DNA of 64,000 bases, from positions 276,501,694 to 276,565,693 of the forward strand of contig NC_085138.1 of the NCBI RefSeq assembly GCF_035046485.1, given 5' to 3'. Below the pieces are notes generated by a model. It made no database searches, was not told the DNA's origin, and was given only the letters and a program-made list of their open reading frames with translations. Position 1 is the stretch's first letter. Each line of letters begins with the position of its first letter. Both the position numbers and the translations under genes were made by a program. Positions 56,777 through 64,000 of this stretch are shown here, one piece after another. The stretch is from Aedes albopictus. Taxonomy: Eukaryota > Arthropoda > Insecta > Diptera > Culicidae.

Positions 56777-57044
56777 TACACGCTAAGGTCAGTTTACCTT
56801 TTTTCCAAAAAGTGCACAATCGCAAATATGCGTAAATGATACTCAAATATAGGTAAAAAAGACTCAAATATGGGTAATGTGTACCTAATTGAAACCCAAA
56901 TATGGGTAAATATTACCCATAAATACGAATGTGCACTTTTGCAAAATATGAGTTTTATTTACTCATATTTGCGTAAAGTTTACGCAAATTAGAGTAAAAT
57001 TTACCCATATTTTAGAAAAATAGGTAAACTGACCTTAGCGTGTA
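56777..57044. mobile_element. TA-flanked TIR element with ATATGGGTAA repeats
   Basis: TACACGCTAAGGTCAGTTTA and TAAACTGACCTTAGCGTGTA are perfectly inverted. Inside, CAAATATGGGTAA-type words recur many times in both directions. 268 bp, non-coding. Confidence 0.88.
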
Positions 57045-57069
57045 CATGGTGAAAAAAAATCACTCAAAG

Positions 57070-57290
57070 TAAGGTACACCGGGGCAAGTTGAAACGGCTG
57101 GGGCAAGATGAAACGCGAAGTTTTGATATAGATTTCAATATAATTTTAAAATTTTTCTTTCGCCAAAAGATTGTTTGAATCAAAAACTATGTGTTATGAT
57201 ATTCAAGCTGTTTCCCATCATTGGATAACATCATGTTAACCCGCTGTTTCATCTTGCCCCACCCGTTTCAACTTGCCCCGGTGTACCTTA
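57070..57290. mobile_element. TIR element, GGGGCAAGTTGAAACGG ends
   Basis: TAAGGTACACCGGGGCAAGT and ACTTGCCCCGGTGTACCTTA are perfectly inverted. GGGGCAAGATGAAAC lies just inside both ends. 221 bp. Similar in design to 18195-19135 and 20013-20799. Confidence 0.88.
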
Positions 57291-57555
57291 TGTGTTATAA
57301 GCTAGGGACGAGACAAAAGGCTAAAAAAATAAAAATTATATATTTTCAACTAATGGTTAATAAAAACGTCAAAAAATGAGTAAATATGTACTCTTGAACC
57401 ATATATTGTGGTTTAAAACAAGAATCCCGATAGGACTTTAGGAGCCTATTGATTATTTTCCAAAGTTTCTAATACGCTTATAATATGATTGTACCACAGA
57501 CAAACAGACGTAACATTTGTGAAATTTTGATCGACCACGCTTTTCACGATCATTT

Positions 57556-57788
57556 CTGGACGAACATTTGAAAAGGGCCTATCTGCTTTGCGTAAACAAA
57601 CATGTTTTTGTCTCTGTAGGGCCCATCTGCATCCACCCACGCACATCAACACCCTTATCAGAAAGAGTGTTCTTCAAGCTATCTGTTAAGGGTGTTGATG
57701 TGCGTGGGTGGATGCAGATGGGCCCTACAGAGACAAAAACATGTTTGTTTACGCAAAGCAGATAGGCCCTTTTCAAATGTTCGTCCAG
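57556..57788. repeat. Perfect 102 bp inverted repeat (long hairpin)
   Basis: Arms 57556-57657 and 57687-57788 match at all 102 positions by hand comparison; the loop is 29 nt. Flanks do not pair. Because the arms are identical, the same peptide-like frame appears on both strands, which is an artefact. A diverged relative is at 13551-13790. It is either a very young fold-back or a hairpin kept identical by conversion. Confidence 0.9.
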
Positions 57789-57969
57789 ATTTTAAATTTT
57801 CATAGTTGTGGCTTTCACAACCAGAGGCGTGCACATCGTTTTTCTATGCATTTGACGTTTCACACTAGCGCCTTCTGTTGACGATATTTCTCAACACAGT
57901 GATTCGTGCAATTTTTCCACCAGGTGATGGTAGTGTGAACTGGGCGATGCATTTCCATGAAAATCGTTA

Positions 57970-58197
57970 AAAAAAAAAAAAAAGGCTATTACACCGTCTT
58001 CAGCCAGAGGCTGCACAGACTGAACACATTACTTACACTAGACAACGGACACGACACAGAACACCCAGTGGCCCAGTGATGAATTTTTCGTTTGACGAAA
58101 AGTTTCCACCGACTGGAGCGGGAATCGAACCCACACTCCGAGGCTTACGAAACGCCTAGACGACTGCCGCCGCTAACCGCACGGCCACGAAGCCCAC
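57970..58197 (-). mobile_element. tRNA-derived SINE
   Basis: On minus: GTGGCCGTGCGGTTAGCGGC (A box), TGGGTTCGATTCCCGC (B box), later GTTCAGTCTGTGCAGCC and a T-run end. The same family as 6911-7127. Confidence 0.88.
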
Positions 58198-58690
58198 AAA
58201 GGTTAAAGGTGTTACGTATGTTTGTCTGTGATTGTACTTTGAGTTCCTGGTGACAAAAACCTTAACGAAAGCATTTGAAACTGAGAAAATCACAATTGCC
58301 AATCGCCTGTTAGAATTGCATTTGGGACACCATGTCTTGGACACCCTCAGGTATAATATATAATTTGGACAGGGCAATTATCTGAATTTTAAGCCATGAA
58401 TACTGCTAAATCCGAAGTTTAAGGTGCCATTAGACTGTTTGCCATACGCCCATAATGCCGAATATAAGCCATTGAAATCCGACATTTATCCAATGTTGCT
58501 AAATATGATTCACGTTACGTTGGTTTTTTGTTGGAGTTGTTTGACCAAATATTTGTTACGTCTAATGGGACCTTTTAAAATTTCTGTAAGAGTGAAAGAG
58601 AAGGAGATAATTTCATGCAGTGCCCTATTAAAATATTTGATCAGGATAGGCTGCTGCTATACTTCCGGATGTTCTGAGTTAGCGCTGAGC

Positions 58691-58800
58691 CACAGACAAA
58701 CAGACGTAACATTCCCACCGTACACCGATCTAACAGTTGGACAGCATCCATTTATTACGTAACGCTAAAATCGTCAAATTATCCAAGCATTCCAGCATAT
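58691..58800 (+). repeat. Unpaired CACAGACAAACAGACGTAAC end
   Basis: The terminus of the 7-bp-TSD family without a clear partner, followed at 58744 by CATCCATTTATTACGTAACG, which is repeated at 59795. Confidence 0.6.
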
Positions 58801-59034
58801 TTTTAAATTGCATCAATGATTTCTGCAGTAATTTCTCAAACTGCAGAACCTCAAGAATACATAATAAGAAATACAATAAGTGCAGAACGATACTGTGAAT
58901 CACAAACTTTTGATATAAAAATTCGAGTTTAATGCACTACCGTGTGTAGCTTTTTTATTTTTCTTACTAACTCTTTACAACAAACACGAGAAAGAGAAAG
59001 ATGGGAGAGAGGGCACTCCCCACATCACCACACT

Positions 59035-59113
59035 AAGTTTATTAACTCTATTTCATAATCGCACCATGCTAAGTCTCAGCATGGTGCGATTATGAAATAG
59101 AGTTAATAAACTT
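59035..59113. repeat. Perfect 36 bp palindrome, 7 nt loop
   Basis: AAGTTTATTAACTCTATTTC and on to ACCATGCT (59035-59070) is exactly inverted at 59078-59113. A TIR element is inserted directly next to it. Confidence 0.88.
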
Positions 59114-59419
59114 ATGTCGTTTTCGTTTTTGCGGCGGTGCTACACCACTTCGTGCTACACTTTTCACTGAAAAAACGAACATTTTTGGTGCAGTTGCGTT
59201 GGTGTGCGTAAATAAAAACCAAAATATTTACAACTTTGCAAACGCTGATTGGTGGACACGGTGCGCACCTGCTACACTCTCGAATTTTTGAGTGCTGCAC
59301 TATCTTGGGCGGTGCAGAAAAAGTGCTACACCGGTGTAGCACGAAAATCAAAAACGAACATTTTCGGTGCAAAAGGGCTACACCGGTGTAGCTCCACCGC
59401 AAAAACGAAAACGACATTA
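59113..59419. mobile_element. TIR element, ATGTCGTTTTCGTTTTTGCG ends
   Basis: ATGTCGTTTTCGTTTTTGCG and CGCAAAAACGAAAACGACAT are perfectly inverted, with TA at both edges. Inside, GCTACACCGGTGTAGC and GTGCTACACC words repeat. About 307 bp, non-coding. Confidence 0.88.
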
Positions 59420-59457
59420 GTTTATTACCTCTACTGATTATGACGACCTAGCTAAAC

Positions 59458-59480
59458 CACAGACAAACAGACATACTACT
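59458..59480 (+). repeat. CACAGACAAACAGACAT end
   Basis: Another terminus of the 7-bp-TSD family. The degraded inverted end GACGTCTGTTCTCTGTGG at about 61456-61473 could be its partner, giving a roughly 2 kb host with later insertions. Confidence 0.5.
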
Positions 59481-59794
59481 TAAATCCTGATTCCTTCGCA
59501 ATCACATGGAGCATGTGGATTCAACCTGACGGCAGAACGAATGTTCATGAAGCAAAGCGATACACGCGGTGTGAAAGCCATCTCGAATGCAATTACCAGA
59601 CTGCTGCTGTATGCTAATCTGATTCCATGGAATGTTTAATTAATGATGATATTTAACGCATTCCATTTCTCAAGCCATTTCTAACTGAGTCTCACATTGG
59701 TGCACGGGACAAAAAGGATGACTTGCTACAAAACTGTGACTAGGAAATTTCAACATTGAACAGTATCATAGATAGGCTTACAGATTCATCTTGA

Positions 59795-59957
59795 GCAGCA
59801 TCCATTTATTACGTAACGCTAAAATCGAAACTTTTTGACCCCATCCCTTCTCCGTAACGCTCTTTTGTATGAAAATCCTAATTTTTTTGTATGGGCCGTA
59901 ACGCTTGGCCGTACTCCCCCTCCCCCTAGAGCGTTACGTAATTTATGGACGGCGCCT
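59795..59957. mobile_element. MITE, TTATTACGTAACGC ends
   Basis: GCATCCATTTATTACGTAAC and its partner GTTACGTAATTTATGGACGG are inverted; GTAACGCT words repeat inside. About 163 bp. A related fragment is at 45210-45362. Confidence 0.75.
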
Positions 59958-60191
59958 TATATCTGAGACACATTGGTGGAATCACGTATGTGGCAACCCC
60001 ACCTAATGCATCTGACAGGAGCCAACATCTATCGTGTATCAACAATGGAATGCTTTGTGGATACACAAATGTTTACATACAAGATGTTGGATTCTTAAAA
60101 ATGGCGGCCTAGCACCCTGGTGAGTGGAATTCACCCAAGTTGCCAAAATTGTTCTGAGGATTTTCTAAAATAGGGCGGACAACACTTCGGA

Positions 60192-60442
60192 CACAGACAA
60201 ACAGACGTACCACTTGGAACAAATTGCGATAAAAATCGTCACGAAAACACAATCACCCAATGCTAATTAGGGTGTGTTACGCAAACCACTCAATAGGTGG
60301 CGGTAGTGAGCAAACGTCAAACAGGAACAAAAACGATGCGAGCGCCGTGACCGAGTGATTTGCAAACTACAAAATATTTGAACTAACCGTTAAAAAGGGT
60401 AACGATGAGGAGCGAGTAGAGTGAGACGTCTGTTTGTCTGTG
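60192..60442. mobile_element. TIR element with 7 bp duplication
   Basis: CACAGACAAACAGACGT and ACGTCTGTTTGTCTGTG are perfectly inverted; CTTCGGA flanks both sides (60185-60191, 60443-60449). 251 bp, with the internal word AGGTGGCGGTAGTG. The same family as 57495-58230. Confidence 0.9.
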
Positions 60443-60454
60443 CTTCGGAGCTTA

Positions 60455-61005
60455 TACACTCCCGATGAAAAGTTTGGGGTCACCCCCTCAAAAACATGTA
60501 TTTTTTTAGGCTCATATCTCCGCCAATTTGCGTCTGATTTCAAAACCCTAGGTCTCATTCAAAAGATAATAAGTCAAAGAAACTTTGAACATGATTTAAA
60601 AGAAACTTTTTCAAAAAATATTGTATGTTAACTTAACCCACAGTTGCCAAATTTTCTTAAAAATGAATATAAACTTACGGCAGTGTCGCTGGAAATTGGG
60701 TCGACCAAATTTTAAGGTGAGAGCGGTAATATAACCTATTATCAATAAGCTTTTAACTGCTTTTTACCGAACTTAGCTTAAAAATCTAGGAAAAAAGTTA
60801 TTAAGTAAATTAACTCTTCATGTCATCGACCAAAAGTTTGGGGTCACCCCTCAATATGATGTATCAGCCAAAAGTTTGGGGTCACTTTCGTAAAACATGG
60901 AAAAGTAATTTGGTGATATCTTCGTCATCTATAATTCAATTTACTTTTTTTTTGGCTCATTTCAAAGATAATTAAATAAATTTACGTTTGATGTCTTTAA
61001 CTTAA
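60455..61005 (-). repeat. Interspersed TIR-type repeat, copy 2
   Basis: Inverse of the sequence at 1-473: starts TACACTCCCG near 60456, with AAAAGTTTGGGGTCACCCC at 60471, 60833 and (partly) 60872. It lies directly beside the 60192-60442 element. Confidence 0.8.
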
Positions 61006-61490
61006 CGTATTTAACGATTTTTGTATATAAAAATGTTATGTAAAATTAACACATTTCAGCACATTTCAAAAATGATGCAATTTTACGTTAAGTCTTTGTA
61101 TGTAAATTTCAACAAATATGCGTGGTTGAATCACAGAAAACAGACATTTAAGCTCGAACAAAAATACGTCGAAATCGTGTGTAAAGGATTTAAGTGTACC
61201 TCAACGCCACCAACGGAGACTGCCCCACATATAAAGTCGATTTGACCCCACGATGGCAATGTTCATCGTTAAAATACACTAGCTCACAAAGCGACACGAG
61301 CGCCAAACGGCCAAAAACGGCGAGCACTGGAAACAAATATGACAACACAACAACAATGTAAGCGATGGGACGCTAGCGCCACGCAACGGGAGCATAACCA
61401 CATACTCAGATATAACCGTTACAAAGTTTTACACAAGGCAGAACGCGAAGATAGACGTCTGTTCTCTGTGGTTGAATGTCTACACTCAGA

Positions 61491-62432
61491 AATAAGGATA
61501 TTCATGAAATGACTATTTTTCATTCATTCCGTTACTAAATTGCATTTATACATAAAGATTTCTAAAAAATAGACTCTTAGTGCATATATTTCATAATAAG
61601 AATGCATAAATGAATTTAAGTGAGAGAATGCATAATTTCCAAACACCTGATTGGCGGAAACTTACAAGAAAAGCGCAGCAGTTATAAATTCTGTATCTGT
61701 ATTTTCCGCTTTCGTTATATTCTTTTAAAATTTGCATATAAATATTTGTAATATTTGTATTAGTACAACTCGACAAGTTCCGCATAAGGGATACAGTGCA
61801 GTGATACGGAGATACTATATCTGTAGGAAGCGCTTTTTGAAAAATGGCGCGGTGAGCAAAACAAAAACGTGACAATGAAGATTATCCTTATCCCATATTT
61901 AATTACACCATATTCTTTGCAGAGCACAGATTGACACCGTGGACAGGTTCCTGTTGGTGGCTCAAGATATGAGGATGCGAACTTGGAACATTGCTCATGG
62001 GCCAGGCTACTCATCTATAGAGTCCAGCAAGTTATGAGAAGTGATGGATTCTCAGCAAAACCATTGAATGTTGAAATTTTGAACTTTGTCAAAACGATTC
62101 CATTTATTTTTTAAATAAACTTATTTTTAAGCTAGAAACGCCTCATGTTGAAATTTTACTGCTGATTCATTGATTTATTATATTGAATTGAAACTCCTAA
62201 AGAGAGGTGAAATTTTACTTAAATTTATACATAAAATGCATAAAATTAAGAAAAAAATCAGAAGGAACCATTTTTTCAAAAAGTACTAAAAAATATGCAT
62301 TTTGAAAACTAAATGGTATATAGTTTTGCTCAACTAATACACATTTAGTAAGTTAATGCATGAACCCAGTCGAACCGCAATTTTGCATAGAAAATATTCA
62401 TTAATGACTTTATTTATTTCTGAGTTTATGCA
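61491..62432. mobile_element. Possible TIR element, CTCAGAAATAA ends
   Basis: CACTCAGAAATAAGG at left and TTATTTATTTCTGAG at right are inverted, with GATATTCATGAAATGAC loosely mirrored inside. The rest is AT-rich with ATGCATAAA words and no gene. Confidence 0.5.
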
Positions 62433-62459
62433 GCAAGTACCATTCATTATGTATCAAAC

Positions 62460-62810
62460 AAGCCAAGAAGAATTTAAATTGAATGAAAGATGACAAAGAT
62501 ATCAACAAATCACTTCTTCATGTTTTACGAAAGTAACCCCAAACTTTTGGCCGATACATCATATTTGGACCACTGATACACAACTAGCTGATGAACTTAT
62601 AGCACAAACAAGCAGACGTTACACTTCGAACATTTTTCGAGTCAAATCATGGTCACGGAAACATATCCGCCCAATGCTAAAAGGACTATGTTGGACCGAC
62701 CACCAACTAGGTGGCGGTAGTAAGCAAACGTCAAACTCGAACAAAACAGATGCAAGCGCACGGTTGGGCAGTTGGCCAACTATCAAATTAAAAAAAAACG
62801 TTAAATCGGT
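62460..62810 (+). repeat. Partial copies of two local repeat families
   Basis: 62460-62570 matches part of the 1-473 repeat. 62604-62800 is a diverged copy of the 7-bp-TSD family: terminus ACAAACAAGCAGACGTTACA, shared words CCCAATGCTAA and AGGTGGCGGTAGTAAGCAAA. Confidence 0.65.
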
Positions 62811-63803
62811 GTACGATGGAAATTACGCAATTTCGAAAATTTACAGAATCGTTCTGGTTAAACACTATTTTTAGACAACTAATTTTTGAACTGTCATATT
62901 TCGGAAACCAGTTGATCAAATTAAATAAAATTTTCAACGTTTACCAACAATATATTGATACTTGATACGACGCTATAAAATGTTTTATTTTCTCTCGACG
63001 AATAAAGTTATACCGGTTTGACATTTTTACCCATATAGAGGAAAATAAATCAAATATGCAGTACAACACAAAAATTACTAAATGTGATCTTTCGTTAATC
63101 CAAGTAGGCTGTCATTTATCTTATTAGAGATATCTTGAGAACAAAGGTAGAGAATAAAATCACATTTTTTCGAGATAGATTCAAAAAGTGTCAATCCATC
63201 ATATCTTTTTGACGTAGGACTACGTCTCTGTTTTCTATACCCGGTGTCATTTCAAAATTTATGAAACCAAGAGCGTTACGTTTGAGTGAAAGATTTTAAA
63301 CGCTCACAGTATCTTTCCCACTGAATGAAATGATAAACAAATCCCGTTATCCGAGAGATGAAACTCCCACGTTCAATTTGTAATATTCGGTGAACCTAAA
63401 AATCATTGATAAATAGTTGAAAAGTTGTTTTAAAGTTAGACATTGAAATCGCTGAAATCTATAAATATGGGTAGCGGACTAATTTTCTCGTTCAGTCTAC
63501 CAACGCTTTCTGATTGGTGCGCATCGTGGGGGCAACTACCTACGATGCAGGAAGGAATGCGATCATGCGAGAGCTGTTCGTCAGTTCCATTTCGACCACC
63601 GTCGAGGTGACACCTCGAGCTGGGCAGCGGCACATCGACTCAGCGACGACACTCGGCTATCGTACTGATAGCACCGGGAATCTCATTCACGGCAGCAAGC
63701 GGCGGGCCAGTTATCGATGGCGTCTAGCGTTGAGCGCGGAGAAAACCAACACGAATTGCGTGGCATTGTAAATTCATCAAAATCGTCCATTATTCAAACG
63801 GTC
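62811..63803. other. Unassigned; GC-richer ORF near 63.5-63.8 kb
   Basis: 62811-63470 has no supported gene. 63514-63771 is a GC-richer plus-strand frame of 85 codons ending in a stop (contains REL, HIDSATT, SYRWRLALSAEK) with no known domain and a TTG rather than ATG at its first position. It could be a decayed element ORF or a terminal exon. Confidence 0.3.
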
Positions 63804-63804
63804 C

Positions 63805-64000
63805 CCAAGTAACCATGACGCTTTATATAGAACATTATTTTCGCTTTATAGTGTATTATATGACATGCGATATAAAGTTGTTTTGTCATATAGGCACCAT
63901 TAAAGTAGGTTTAAAGTCGAAAGTGGCGCTACTATTGTTGATTTACAGCAAGCTTTACTGTGGTGATTGCTAAAGCATATAAAATGCTTGTACCTTATAG
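63805..64000 (+). mobile_element. Element end CCCCAAGTAACC at window edge
   Basis: CCCCAAGTAACCATGACGC resembles the left end of the 27936-33974 insertion (CCCCAAGTAACACA). The rest runs off the window. Confidence 0.4.

Larger units (their letters stand above)
57495..58230. mobile_element. TIR element with 7 bp duplication, host of the perfect hairpin
   Basis: Left CACAGACAAACAGACGTAAC, right GTTACGTATGTTTGTCTGTG. ATTGTAC (7 bp) flanks both sides (57488-57494, 58231-58237). It contains the perfect inverted repeat 57556-57788, the conserved word AGGTGATGGTAGTG near 57924 and a SINE. No transposase. Confidence 0.88.

Noticed and set aside
57568..57776. Two ORFs with the same N-terminal peptide on opposite strands
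   Set aside because: They are mirror images produced by the perfect inverted repeat.

Overview
This window is AT-rich, intron-bearing dipteran DNA, most likely a culicine mosquito (Aedes-like). Three lines point there: a Diap2-type IAP with three BIRs, a UBA and a RING; tRNA-derived SINEs of mosquito type; and a very dense, deeply nested set of non-autonomous DNA transposons. Nothing in the sequence fixes the species. All homology calls come from recognising protein and repeat motifs by eye, without database searches.

Host genes are few. IAP2 runs on the minus strand (21198-26361, three coding exons, 527 aa). A mitochondrial acetyl-CoA acetyltransferase lies on the plus strand (41417-43556, three exons, 409 aa). 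A glutaredoxin-like C5orf63-type exon follows it about 210 bp later (43769-44060) with no start codon of its own. RRP8, the nucleolar SAM-dependent methyltransferase, is on the minus strand (50536-52156, four exons, 334 aa). They serve apoptosis and innate immune signalling, ketone body and isoleucine catabolism, thiol-redox chemistry and rRNA processing; no common pathway is implied.

Most of the rest is mobile DNA, and target-site duplications let many insertions be ordered. Region 1-20.8 kb holds TA-flanked TIR elements, a 1.7 kb fold-back, a 366 bp near-perfect hairpin and a 1.4 kb hAT derivative. The IAP2 first intron (22.9-26.2 kb) holds a LINE endonuclease remnant and one SINE broken by three separate insertions. 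At 27.4-34.7 kb a LINE reverse transcriptase is split by a 6.0 kb TIR-bounded insertion, which itself contains an LTR element with an intact 343-codon ORF and a hAT derivative. At 35.0-38.1 kb lies a copia-type derivative with matching LTRs, a 78 bp tandem array and a solo LTR inside that array. At 38.1-41.0 kb three fold-back elements are nested in one another. At 45.5-48.3 kb an RNase-H-bearing LINE is broken by a poly(A) insertion. From 49.4 to 63 kb come further LINE remnants, hAT-type MITEs, tRNA-like modules inside TIR elements, and a cluster of elements with the terminus CACAGACAAACAGACGT and 7 bp target duplications, one of which carries a perfect 102 bp inverted repeat.

The main unexplained signals are the two long near-perfect hairpins (12928-13293 and 57556-57788), tRNA-like Pol III modules carried inside several unrelated TIR elements, the 7-bp-TSD family, and the LTR element whose only ORF is a Q-rich coiled-coil protein without recognisable gag or pol motifs.
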